A stretch of 64,000 nt of DNA from DASUAS01 sp963809795. GTDB lineage: Bacteria; Actinomycetota; Acidimicrobiia; IMCC26256; DASPTH01. The first letter of the stretch is position 1, and every line of letters begins with the position of its first letter. The DNA is taken from positions 62,001 through 126,000 of the forward strand of contig CAWELN010000025.1 in NCBI GenBank assembly GCA_963809795.1, in the 5' to 3' direction. Shown piece by piece: positions 24,517-33,388 of the stretch. The notes beneath the pieces were generated by a model that did not search any database, was not told where the DNA came from, and saw nothing but the letters and a program-made list of their open reading frames with translations. Position numbers and translations under genes: made by a program.

Positions 24517-25579
24517 ATGCCTGACGACCCAGGGTCAACGGATCTCCCGTCCGGGAGACCGGGCCTCATCCGCTCGATCGTCCACCGCCTCGCGGGGGAG
24601 GACGTCGCGCTCCCGGTCGAAGGTCGGCTTCCGTCGTTCGAGGGCGCGACGGGATGGCTCAACTCCGATCCGTTGACACCGGAAGGTCTTCGCGGCCGGG
24701 TCGTGCTCGTCGACTTCTGGACGTACACCTGCGTCAATTGGCTGCGCACGCTCCCCTACCTGCGCGCCTGGGCAGCCAAGTACCGGGACGACGGCCTGAC
24801 GGTGATCGGCGTGCACACGCCCGAGTTCGACTTCGAGGGAGACATCGACAACGTCATCACGCAGTCGAGCCGCCTCGGTGTGGAGTACCCGATCGCGGTC
24901 GACAGCCGCTACGACGTTTGGCGCGCCTTCGCGAACCAATTCTGGCCGGCGCTGTACATCGCCGACGGGGAAGGCCGAATCCGGTTCCATCACTTCGGCG
25001 AGGGCGAGTACCCGATGACCGAGATGGTCATCCAGCGGTTGCTGGTCGGCGACGGCGCCGACGGGGTCGAACAGGACCTGGTCATGGTCGAACCTCACGG
25101 TCTGGAAGTGGCTGCTGACTGGCAGACGCTGCGGTCGCCGGAGACGTATGTCGGCTATCGCCAGAGCACCGGGTTCGTCCAGGAAGGTGTCGCGAGCTTC
25201 GACGAGCCTCGCGTCTACACGCTCCCGGGACCGCTTGCGCCTCAATGAGTGGGGACTCTCGGGGAACTGGTCGGTGGCCGGGAACGCCGCGGTCTCGACC
25301 GAGCCTGGCGGACGAATCGCCTTCCGATTCCACGCGCGCGACCTCAACCTCGTGATGGGTCCGACATCCCACGGCGCCTCGATCCCGTTCCGCGTGTACC
25401 TCGACGGTCAGCTCGCGAAGGACGAGCGCGGGAACGACGTGGATCCGGACGGCCGCGGCACGGTCAGCGACCAGCGCACCTACCAACTGATCCGCCAACC
25501 CGGAGCGATTGCCGACCGCCTCTTCGAGGTCGAGTTTCTCGACGCCGGCGCCGAGGCGTACTGCTTCACCTTCGGCTGA
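24517..25579 (+). CDS. Thioredoxin-like (DipZ C-terminal type) protein, frameshifted
   Basis: The first frame (24517-25248) holds a redoxin domain: FEGATGWLNSDPLTPEGLRG, VVLVDFWTYTCVNWLRTLPY, VIGVHTPEFDFEGD, FANQFWPALYIAD. The second frame (to 25579) holds the C-terminal galactose-binding-like domain of DipZ proteins (LRLNEWGLSGNWSVAG, RTYQLIRQPGAIADRLFEVE). One surplus base near 25231-25236 separates them; removing it joins PGPLRLNEWG. The membrane CcdA part and any signal peptide are missing. The active site reads CVNW, so the second Cys of the usual CxNC is Trp. Its redox partner is unknown. Confidence 0.7.
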
Positions 25580-25610
25580 CCCCGGGCCGCACCGACCCTC
25601 GCCGAACCGG

Positions 25611-26492
25611 TCACGAGCAGCCGAGCGCGCTCCGGAGCTTGACCAGGTTGTCGTCCATCACGCTGACGTAGGTCGCGCCGTGGCGGAGCTCGGTGTCGGT
25701 GAGCCCCTCGAGCGGGTTCAGCGTCTCGGTCTTGACTCCTGCTTCCCGAGCCAGGGTGTCGGCGATCCGGGGCGAGACGAGCGCCTCGGTGAACACGACC
25801 GTGACACCCAGGCGCTTCACCAGGTCGGAGAGCTGCCCGAGCCGCTTCGCGTCCGGCTCGGCGTCGGGCGAGAGCCCGGCCACACCCTCCTGGCGCAACC
25901 CGTAGCGCGCGGCCAGGTAGCCGAACGCCTCGTGCCCGGTCACGACGACCTTCCGCTTGCACGCCGCGAGACCGTTCGCGTAGCGCGTGTTCAGCGCCGC
26001 GAGCTCGGCGAGGAATTGCTGCGCGTTGCGCGCGTACACCGCTCGCCCCTTCGGATCCACCCGCGTGAGCTCACGCTGGACGGTGCGCACGATCCCCTCC
26101 ATTCGCACCGGGTCGAGCCAGATGTGCGGATCCTTGGTGCCGGGGCGCAGCAGGGACACCGTGGGACCGTCGCGTTGTTCCGCCGCCTTCTCGACCGCGG
26201 GCTGGAACCCCTGACCGAGGTCGACGACGAGGTCGGCGTCGAGGACCTTGTCGATCTGGTCGGGATTGAGCTCGAGGTCGTGCGGCTCGGCGCCCGCCGG
26301 GGTGAGGTTGGTGACGTCGACCCGGTCACCTCCGATGCGCTGCGCCGCGTACGCGACCGGATAGAAGGCGGCGACCACCGACCGCTTCGAGGCCGCCGCC
26401 GCGACTCCGGGCACGAGCCCGAGCACGAGCGCGGCCGCCACCACCGTCGCGATCCCCGTCGCCAACCCGCGGCCTGCCTTCCTGAGAACCAT
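25611..26492 (-). CDS. znuA: Zinc ABC transporter substrate-binding protein
   Basis: An exported metal-binding protein (cluster A-I) with a signal peptide (GIATVVAAALVLGLVPGVAA). Metal-ligand regions are PAGAEPHDLELNPDQ, DPHIWLDPVRM, VTGHEAFGYLA and FTEALVSPRIADTLAREAGV. The His-rich loop of many ZnuA proteins is absent, so manganese is also possible. The Zur-like palindrome over the start codon favours zinc. No permease or ATPase gene lies beside it, so znuB and znuC must be elsewhere if they exist. The length (293 aa) is normal. No ribosome site is seen, and TAGTCT lies 8 nt before the ATG, which suggests a leaderless mRNA. Confidence 0.88.
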   Translation of the reverse strand: MVLRKAGRGLATGIATVVAAALVLGLVPGVAAAASKRSVVAAFYPVAYAAQRIGGDRVDVTNLTPAGAEPHDLELNPDQIDKVLDADLVVDLGQGFQPAVEKAAEQRDGPTVSLLRPGTKDPHIWLDPVRMEGIVRTVQRELTRVDPKGRAVYARNAQQFLAELAALNTRYANGLAACKRKVVVTGHEAFGYLAARYGLRQEGVAGLSPDAEPDAKRLGQLSDLVKRLGVTVVFTEALVSPRIADTLAREAGVKTETLNPLEGLTDTELRHGATYVSVMDDNLVKLRSALGCS

Positions 26493-26498
26493 TCTCAG
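26482..26498 (-). promoter_or_regulatory. Zur/Fur-type box overlapping the znuA start codon
   Basis: CTGAGAA-cca-TTCTCAG is a perfect 7-3-7 inverted repeat. It resembles the actinobacterial Zur consensus (TGAnAA...TTnTCA). The ATG of znuA (26490-26492) lies within it. A protein bound here would block initiation of a leaderless transcript. Confidence 0.7.
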
Positions 26499-26575
26499 TA
26501 GACTAGACGATGCTCAGGCGCGCACGTCCAGCGACGACTCGGAGCGGAACTGACGACGTGTGCAAGGCTGCTCCG

Positions 26576-27133
26576 ATGCCCGATGAAGTCTTCACGGCGG
26601 ACCCCGGACCGTTCGCCGACGTCGCGAGCCGCCACACGACTGACTACTTCCTGCTCGGGTTGCAGCAGGAGATGGTGCAGCTCACGGGCCAGGCCGACCT
26701 CAAGGGCAGCATTGTCATCACCGCGGCGTCGATCGTCGTCAGCGTGAGCGCCACGCAGTTCAGCGACTCCGAGCTGCGCTGGAGCCTGGTCACGTTGGTG
26801 GCGTTCTCGCTGCTCGCGCTGCTGAGCTCGATCCTGGCCGTGTTCCCCAAGTTCAAGATCCACCCCGACCCCGGGGACCAGCTCCCGGACGGCTTCAACC
26901 CCTTCTTCTTCGGTCACTTCTCGCAGATCAGCAAGGAGCGGCATCGTGAGGTGATGGCCGACGTGCTCCGCAACGAGCACACGACGTACCGGATCATGGT
27001 CGAAGACATCTACGACCAGGGCGTGTACCTGCTCAAGAGCAAGTACCGGTTCCTCCGCTTCAGCTACGCCGCCTTCCTCGTCGGATTCGTCGCGGCCGCG
27101 ACGCAGTTGACCATCACCGTCATCGTCACGTAG
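26576..27133 (+). CDS. DUF5706/Pycsar-effector-like membrane protein
   Basis: A 185-aa protein. A soluble N terminus with GLQQEMVQLTGQADLKGSI is followed by two membrane helices (IVITAASIVVSVSATQF, WSLVTLVAFSLLALLSSILAV), a soluble loop (FFFGHFSQISKERHREVM, ENE-like acidic residues near RNEHTTYRIMVEDIYDQG), and a last helix (FLRFSYAAFLVGFVAAATQ). The Q...ADxKGSI block before the first helix and the KY/FLRFSYA block before the last helix match the PycTM/DUF5706 layout known to me. In Pycsar systems such effectors respond to cUMP or cCMP and damage the membrane. No cyclase is adjacent; the next gene is a K+ channel. The family call is made by eye. Confidence 0.6.
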   Translation: MPDEVFTADPGPFADVASRHTTDYFLLGLQQEMVQLTGQADLKGSIVITAASIVVSVSATQFSDSELRWSLVTLVAFSLLALLSSILAVFPKFKIHPDPGDQLPDGFNPFFFGHFSQISKERHREVMADVLRNEHTTYRIMVEDIYDQGVYLLKSKYRFLRFSYAAFLVGFVAAATQLTITVIVT

Positions 27134-27151
27134 GGGCGCGAGCATCGTCGG

Positions 27152-27886
27152 ATGCCCGACTCGCCCGCCGAGCGACGACGCCACCTCAACCGACAGGACT
27201 ATGCCGAGCGCTTCGCACGCGGCGACAGCTACGGCCTGCTGCTGAGCCTGCTCGGGGTGCTCTACCTGGTCATCGCCCTGGCCGACCACCGCAGCCTCTG
27301 GGGTCGTTTCTTCATCAGCGTGCTGCTCGGAGCCGTGCTGCTCCTCGCGTTCCACACCTCGCACGTCCGGTCCCGGGGCTTGGCGATCGGAGTGGTGCTC
27401 GTCGTCCTCGCCGACACGTCGAACCTGCTCCAGGCGCTGTTCAACCGCCACGGCAGCGACGGTTCCACCTTCATCATGTTCGTGCTCGTGCTGGTGGCGC
27501 CGGTCGTCATCCTCAACCGGATCATCCGGCACGAGACGGTCGGGTTGGAGACCATCCTCGGCGCGATCTGCGTCTACGTGCTGATCGCCATCGCCTTCGC
27601 CGGCATCTACGCCGGGATCAACGACAGCGAGCCGACCGGGTTCTTCGCCCAACAGGTGACGCCCAACAACGTCGACTACCTCTACTTCTCGTTCGTGACC
27701 ATCACGACCGTCGGCTACGGCGACCTCACCGCGGGCACCAGCACCGGGCGGGTCCTGGTGACGTTCGAGGCCCTGATCGGGCAGATCTTCCTCGTCACCC
27801 TGGTGGCGCGCCTGGTCAGCATGTACGGCGTGAGCCGCCGGCCGACGCGCGCCGGCCCCGACGACCCGGACTCAGACGAGGAGTAG
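27152..27886 (+). CDS. Potassium channel (TVGYGDL selectivity filter)
   Basis: A 244-aa membrane protein. Four hydrophobic segments at the N terminus (LLSLLGVLYLVIALADH, FFISVLLGAVLLLAFHT, LAIGVVLVVLADTSNLLQ, FIMFVLVLVAPVVILNRI) precede a 2-TM pore domain: ILGAICVYVLIAIAFAGIYA, pore helix VDYLYFSFVTITTVGYGDLT, and VLVTFEALIGQIFLVTLVA. The filter TVGYGD predicts K+ selectivity. No cytoplasmic RCK or cyclic-nucleotide domain follows; the C terminus is short and acidic. It starts 18 nt after the DUF5706-like gene, so both are probably one transcript. The 3' end overlaps the convergent asd gene by 15 bp. Confidence 0.85.
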   Translation: MPDSPAERRRHLNRQDYAERFARGDSYGLLLSLLGVLYLVIALADHRSLWGRFFISVLLGAVLLLAFHTSHVRSRGLAIGVVLVVLADTSNLLQALFNRHGSDGSTFIMFVLVLVAPVVILNRIIRHETVGLETILGAICVYVLIAIAFAGIYAGINDSEPTGFFAQQVTPNNVDYLYFSFVTITTVGYGDLTAGTSTGRVLVTFEALIGQIFLVTLVARLVSMYGVSRRPTRAGPDDPDSDEE

Positions 27887-28893
27887 CTCGGCGAGCTGCA
27901 CCGCGTTGAGGGCCGCGCCCTTGCGCAGGTTGTCGCCGGTGACCCAGAGGTCGAGGGTGTCGGCCTGCGACGGGTCCTCGCGCAGCCGACCGACCAGCAC
28001 CGGGTCGATGCCGGCGCCCTCGAGCGGCGTGGGGTGGCCGTCGCCGCCGTCGACGAGCTGCACGCCGGGTGCAGCACTCAGGAGGTCGACCGCGTCGCGG
28101 CGCGAGAGCGGCTGCGCGAACTGCACGTTGGCGGTCATGGCGTGCCCGACGTAGACCGGCACGCGCACGCAGGTCGCGGTGGCGCGGAGCTCGGGCGCGT
28201 GGAGGATCTTGCGACTCTCGCGCACCAGCTTCCACTCCTCGCTCGTGTAGCCGGCGTCCTTGACCGACCCGGCGAGCGGGATGACGTTGCCGGCGATCGG
28301 GCGGTCCCACACGTCGCCCGGCTCGAGCGCGCCGGCATGGGTCGCCGCCCGTGCGTAGCGATCCATCTGGCCCGCGCCCTTCGTCCACTGCTCGTCGAGC
28401 TCGTGCATGCCGGGCTGCCCGGCACCCGAGACCGACTGGTACGTGGACACCACCATGCGCTCGATGCCGGCGGCGCGGTGCAACGGCGCCAGCGCGGTGA
28501 CGAGCACCATGGTGGTGCAGTTGGGACACGACACGATGCCCTTGGGCAGGTCGCGCACGTCGTCGGGGTTGACCTCGCTCACCACCAGCGGCACGTCGTC
28601 GTCGGCGCGGAAGGCGGCGGAGTTGTCGACGACGCGCGCGCCGCTCGCGACCGCCCGTGGGGCCCACTCCAGGGCCAGCGGATCGTCGACGTCGATCACG
28701 ACGAGGTCGAGCCCGTCGAAGCAGCCGTCGGTGAGCACCTCGCACACGACCTCGCGGTCGCCGAACGGCAACGCACGCCCTTCCGAACGGGGCGAGGCGT
28801 AGACGCGCAGCTCGGTGACGGGGAACGCCCGCTCCTCGAGCAGCCGCAGCATCTCGGTACCGACCAGGCCGGTGGCCCCGACCACTCCCACTC

Positions 28894-28897
<4 letters not shown>
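27872..28897 (-). CDS. asd: Aspartate-semialdehyde dehydrogenase
   Basis: This enzyme reduces aspartyl phosphate to the semialdehyde for lysine/diaminopimelate, methionine and threonine synthesis. The N-terminal NADP motif is VGVVGATGLVGTEMLRLLEE. The catalytic Cys is in IVSCPNCTTMVL. The substrate-binding segments YQSVSGAGQPGMHELDEQ and the catalytic-His region ELRATATCVRVPVYVGH are present. The length of 341 aa is standard. The ATG at 28897 overlaps the lysC stop by 4 nt, which is the classic lysC-asd operon. Confidence 0.95.
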
Positions 28898-30117
<1,220 letters not shown>

Positions 30118-30172
30118 GACGGGCCATGGTACCGGGAGGCTCGCCTGATCCTGCCTCCGCATTCCACGTCGG

Positions 30173-30186
30173 TAGACTCCCCCGCC
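30173..30186 (+). promoter_or_regulatory. -10 box of a probable leaderless cyclophilin transcript
   Basis: TAGACT at 30173-30178 is followed by 8 nt and the GTG start at 30187. There is no ribosome site in the interval. The same TAGACT hexamer precedes the GSI-alpha gene. Confidence 0.5.
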
Positions 30187-30957
30187 GTGCCCAAGGCGAC
30201 CAAGCGCGAGCGCCAGCGCCAGAACCGTGACGCCCGCCGGCAGGCCATGCAGGAGGCGGAGAAGCGCAAGAAGCGCAACCGCACGATCCGCAACCTCTCG
30301 CTGCTCCTCATCCCTTTCGTCATCCTCTTCGTCATCCTCCAGGTGACGAACAGCGACGACAGCAGCAGCAACTCGGCCAACGACAAGCGCACGTTCTCCA
30401 AGGCCCCGGCGCAGACCATCGACCCTGCGGCCACGTACACGGCGACGATCGACACCTCGGAGGGCACCATCGTCGTCGACCTCGACGCGGCCACCTACCC
30501 CACGTCGGTGAACAACTTCGTCTTCCTCGCCCGACAGAAGTTCTACGACGGCCTGCTCGTGAACCGTGCCGCGAAGGACTTCGTGTTCCAGACCGGGAGC
30601 CCGTCGAACACGCAGGACGGTGGCCCCGGGTACACCGTGAAGGGTGAGGTACCGACCACGACACCCGCCTATCCAGTGGGTTCGGTAGCGTTCGGCAAGA
30701 CCGGCGCCGACCCCGCAGGCACCGCGGGCTCCCAGTTCTTCGTGGTCACCGGCTCGGGCAACGCGGACCTCCCCGCCGACTACGCGTTCCTCGGCACGGT
30801 GACCCAGGGCCTCGACGTCGCCCAGAAGATCTCCGACCTCGCCCCGGCCAGCGGCGACGGCCCGCCCACGAAGAAGGTCACGGTGAAGAAGGTGACCATC
30901 ACCGAGGGGTCGGCGGCCACGAGCACGACCGCGGCGCCCACCACGGCCGCGCCGTGA
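30187..30957 (+). CDS. Membrane-anchored cyclophilin-type peptidyl-prolyl isomerase
   Basis: A basic N terminus (KRERQRQNRDARRQAMQEAE) precedes one membrane helix (LSLLLIPFVILFVILQV), so the isomerase domain is outside the cell. The cyclophilin core shows TIDTSEGTIVVDLDAATYPT, VNNFVFLARQKFYDGLLVNR, VFQTGSPSNTQDGGPGY, AFGKTGADPAGTAGSQFFVV and YAFLGTVTQGLDV. The active-site Arg of canonical enzymes appears in the NRAAKDFVFQTG region with altered spacing, so activity may be low. A Thr/Ala-rich tail ends the protein. The GTG at 30187 gives 256 aa. Confidence 0.85.
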   Translation: MPKATKRERQRQNRDARRQAMQEAEKRKKRNRTIRNLSLLLIPFVILFVILQVTNSDDSSSNSANDKRTFSKAPAQTIDPAATYTATIDTSEGTIVVDLDAATYPTSVNNFVFLARQKFYDGLLVNRAAKDFVFQTGSPSNTQDGGPGYTVKGEVPTTTPAYPVGSVAFGKTGADPAGTAGSQFFVVTGSGNADLPADYAFLGTVTQGLDVAQKISDLAPASGDGPPTKKVTVKKVTITEGSAATSTTAAPTTAAP

Positions 30958-30984
30958 CCCCCGTCGGCCGACTTGACGACGAGG

Positions 30985-31003
30985 TTAGGTTCCCTTAACC
31001 TTG
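30985..31003 (+). promoter_or_regulatory. IdeR/DmdR-type iron box upstream of bfd-bfr
   Basis: TTAGGTTCCCTTAACCTTG matches the 19-bp actinobacterial iron-box consensus (TTAGGTTAGGCTAACCTAA) at about 13 of 19 positions, including both TTAGGTT and TAACCT half-sites. It ends 5 nt before the bfd start codon, so a bound regulator would cover the promoter. Regulation by iron is inferred. Confidence 0.7.
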
Positions 31004-31008
31004 CGGTC

Positions 31009-31209
31009 GTGTACGTGTGCCACTGCCGAGCCGTGACCGACCACGAGATCGAGGACGAGGTCGCACAGGGCGCCACTTCGATCGAGGAGCTGACCATCCG
31101 CTGCGGCGCGGGCGCCGAGTGCGGCGGGTGCTGGCCGGCGTTGCAAGAGCTGCTCGAGCACCACTCGCTGCTCCACCGATCCCGTGAGCTCGTCGACGTT
31201 CACCGCTAG
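31009..31209 (+). CDS. bfd: Bacterioferritin-associated ferredoxin-like [2Fe-2S] protein
   Basis: A 66-aa protein with the BFD-like fold. The cluster cysteines are VCHCRAVTDHEIED and CGAGAECGGC (CxC...CxxxxxCxxC-type). Bfd reduces ferric iron in bacterioferritin to release it. The GTG at 31009 (VYVCHCRAV) is preferred over a longer frame that runs through the iron box. It ends 9 nt before the bacterioferritin gene, so the two form an iron-storage operon under the upstream box. Confidence 0.88.
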   Translation: MYVCHCRAVTDHEIEDEVAQGATSIEELTIRCGAGAECGGCWPALQELLEHHSLLHRSRELVDVHR

Positions 31210-31218
31210 CCTCGGCGC

Positions 31219-31689
31219 ATGCGACGAGACGCTGAGATCACCGAGCTGCTGAACGAGGTCCTCACCGCCGAGCTCACGTCCGTGAACCAGTACTTCGTCG
31301 ACTACAAGATGCTCGACAACTGGGGCTACGAGCCGCTCGCGCAGCACTACCGCGACGAGTCGATCGACGAGATGAAGGACGCCGACGAGCTGATCGGCCG
31401 CATCCTCTTCCTCGAGGGCGTCCCCAACCTCCAGCGGCTCGCCACCGTGCGCGTCGGTGAGTCGGTCCCGGAGAAGCTGCAGCTCGCGCTCGACCTCGAG
31501 TACGAGTCGATCGAACGGCTCAACCGTGGCATCGCCCGCTGCCTCGAGCTCGGCGACAACGGTTCCCGGGAGCTGCTGGAGAACATCCTGGAGGGCGAGG
31601 AGGCGCACGCCGACTGGCTCGAGACGCAGCTCGGTCTCGTGGCGAAGCTCGGCGAGACGCACTACCTCGCGCAGAACATGCGGAGCTAG
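31219..31689 (+). CDS. bfr: Bacterioferritin
   Basis: The protein stores iron as a 24-mer. It has 156 aa, the typical size. The heme-ligand Met is at residue 52 (DEMKDADELIGRILFLEG). Ferroxidase ligands Glu18, Glu51, Glu94, Glu127 and His130 are all present by the E. coli numbering. Position 54, usually His (EMKHAD), is Asp here (EMKDAD), which is unusual and could alter iron oxidation. TAGCCT, which overlaps the bfd stop, lies 6 nt before the ATG, so a second leaderless transcript is possible in addition to the bfd-bfr transcript. Confidence 0.93.
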   Translation: MRRDAEITELLNEVLTAELTSVNQYFVDYKMLDNWGYEPLAQHYRDESIDEMKDADELIGRILFLEGVPNLQRLATVRVGESVPEKLQLALDLEYESIERLNRGIARCLELGDNGSRELLENILEGEEAHADWLETQLGLVAKLGETHYLAQNMRS

Positions 31690-31704
31690 CGGGCGACCCG
31701 TGGA

Positions 31705-32403
31705 TCAGGCCGGGAGGCCCGCGACCGCGTCGCCGGTGGTGTAGGTCGGCGTCCCCTCGATGCCATAGAGCGTGACCGCGCCGGCGCCGGCGACGTTCCA
31801 ACCGTCGGCCCCTTTGATCAGCGCGGTCTCCTCGTCGACGCCGGCGAGCACGGCCGAGTGCGGGAGCAGGTCGATCGAGCGTTCGCGCAGGTGGTCGGCG
31901 GCGGTCCCGTGGTACGGGAACACCGCGAGGTTCTTCACCACCCCGAGGCCGACGGTGTACGCGCCCCCGCGGGGATCGACCATCGGATCGCACAGCAACG
32001 TCGCGCCCGCGCCCGATGCCGCCAGCACCCCACCGCCCTCATAGGCGGCGACCAGCGCGTCGAAGAGCATCGAGCCCTTGAGCACCGAGCGCAGGTGCAA
32101 CGGTGAACCGTCGGCCAGGTACACGAACCGGGCCGCGCGCACCTGCTCGGCGAGGTCGGCGTCCTCGGCCTCGGCGCGGTGCAGCACGGGCAGGGTGCGG
32201 GCGGTCGCGCCCAAGCCGCCGAAGTACTCGGCGGCGCGCGCCTCGATCCGCTCCGGGTGCTCGAAGGCGGCCGCGGTGGGGAGGACCAGCACCTCGTCGC
32301 CTCCGCTCCGGGCCAGGAGGTCGGCGTCGAATTCGCGTGCCCCGGGGCTCCACTCCCCGCCGCCCACCAGCGCGAGCGAACCGGCGGCACGGCGCGGGGT
32401 CAT
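31705..32403 (-). CDS. Peptidase S51 (cyanophycinase/dipeptidase E)-like protein, nucleophile apparently lost
   Basis: The fold is the class-I glutamine-amidotransferase-like S51 type (GSLALVGGGEWSPGAREFD, RFVYLADGSPLHLRSVLKGS, CDPMVDPRGGAYTVGLGVV). Active members have a (S/T)SAGA nucleophile motif. Here the segment is LAASGAGATLL, so the residue aligned with the nucleophile is Gly and the Ser lies one position earlier. Activity is uncertain. Length is 232 aa. It is divergent from hbd, and a perfect 16-bp palindrome lies between them. Confidence 0.7.
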   Translation of the reverse strand: MTPRRAAGSLALVGGGEWSPGAREFDADLLARSGGDEVLVLPTAAAFEHPERIEARAAEYFGGLGATARTLPVLHRAEAEDADLAEQVRAARFVYLADGSPLHLRSVLKGSMLFDALVAAYEGGGVLAASGAGATLLCDPMVDPRGGAYTVGLGVVKNLAVFPYHGTAADHLRERSIDLLPHSAVLAGVDEETALIKGADGWNVAGAGAVTLYGIEGTPTYTTGDAVAGLPA

Positions 32404-32453
32404 GGCGGCGGAGCCTACTGGCGCGGCCCGAAGCGCCCGATGAGGCCGGGGAA

Positions 32454-32469
32454 GTTACCGCGCGGTAAC
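32454..32469. promoter_or_regulatory. Perfect 16-bp palindrome, candidate operator
   Basis: GTTACCGCGCGGTAAC is a perfect palindrome 30 nt before the hbd start and 50 nt from the divergent S51 gene start. Its symmetry and size suit a TetR-type repressor. A related half-site (GGTTACCGGCGCGC) is upstream of accD near 42814. The regulator is not identified in this window. Confidence 0.55.
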
Positions 32470-32498
32470 CTGGCTCCCTTTCCGGACGGGGGGACGTG

Positions 32499-33353
32499 AT
32501 GGGCGTGAAGCGGATCGGTGTGGTCGGCTCCGGGATCATGGGCGCGGGGGTGGCCGAGGTCGCGGCGAGATGCGGCTTCGAGGTGGTGCTCCGCAGCCGC
32601 ACACAGGCGGGCGCCGACGCCATGCTCGGTGGTCTCGACGCGTCGCTCGCCCGCCAGGTGAAGAAGGGTCGGCTGGAGGAGTCCGTCGCCACCGAGGTGC
32701 GCGACCGGGTCAGCGGGGTCAGCGAGCTCGCCATGCTCGCCGCCTGCGACCTCGTGTTGGAGTCCGTCGTCGAGGACCTCGCGGTCAAGCAGGACCTCTT
32801 CGCCGAGCTCGACCGGGTGTGCGCGCCCGACGCCATCCTCGCCACCAACACGTCGACCCTGCCGGTCGTCGAGCTGGCGATGGTGACCCAGCGGCCCGAT
32901 CGGGTGTGTGGCATCCACTTCTTCAACCCCGCGCCGGCGATGTCCCTCGTCGAGGTGATCCCCGCGATCACGACGTCCGACGCCACGCTCGACGAGGCCC
33001 GCGCGTTCGTCGTCGCGTGTGGCAAGACCGCGGTGACGGTGAAGGACCAGGCCGGGTTCGTGGTGAACGCGTTGCTGTTCCCGTACCTCAACAACGCAGT
33101 GAAGCTGTTCGACGCCGGCGTCGCCTCGCGTGACGACATCGACACCGCCATGAAGGGCGGGTGCAACTTCCCGATGGGGCCACTCGAGCTGCTCGACCTC
33201 GTCGGCCTCGACACCAGCCTCTCCATCCTCGACGCGCTGTACGCCGAGTTCCGGGACCCGAACTTCGCGCCGGCGGCGCTGCTGAAGCGCATGGTCGCCG
33301 CCGAGCGCCTCGGGCGGAAGTCGGGCGGGGGCTTCTACGACTACGGGGGCTGA
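32499..33353 (+). CDS. 3-hydroxybutyryl-CoA dehydrogenase (3-hydroxyacyl-CoA dehydrogenase)
   Basis: The enzyme oxidises or reduces 3-hydroxyacyl-CoA with NAD(P). The Rossmann motif is IGVVGSGIMGAGVAEVAARC. The signature TNTSTLPVVELA and the catalytic His region RVCGIHFFNPAPAMSLVEVI follow. The C-terminal helical domain has GFVVNALLFPYLNNAVKLF and GGCNFPMGPLELLDLVGLD. Length of 284 aa is standard. A GTG three bases upstream (32496) is an alternative start; GGACGGGGGGAC provides the ribosome site. It precedes ethylmalonyl-CoA mutase by 35 nt, so both are likely one operon of acyl-CoA metabolism. Confidence 0.9.
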   Translation: MGVKRIGVVGSGIMGAGVAEVAARCGFEVVLRSRTQAGADAMLGGLDASLARQVKKGRLEESVATEVRDRVSGVSELAMLAACDLVLESVVEDLAVKQDLFAELDRVCAPDAILATNTSTLPVVELAMVTQRPDRVCGIHFFNPAPAMSLVEVIPAITTSDATLDEARAFVVACGKTAVTVKDQAGFVVNALLFPYLNNAVKLFDAGVASRDDIDTAMKGGCNFPMGPLELLDLVGLDTSLSILDALYAEFRDPNFAPAALLKRMVAAERLGRKSGGGFYDYGG

Positions 33354-33388
33354 GAGGTTTCGGTCCGCCATCCCGGGTGGGGGAGAAT

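Noticed and set aside
25231..25250. Programmed frameshift or selenocysteine UGA in the thioredoxin-like gene
   Set aside because: No slippery heptamer or downstream structure is seen. The TGA arises only after the frame change, and similar indels occur in other genes, so a sequence error is simpler.
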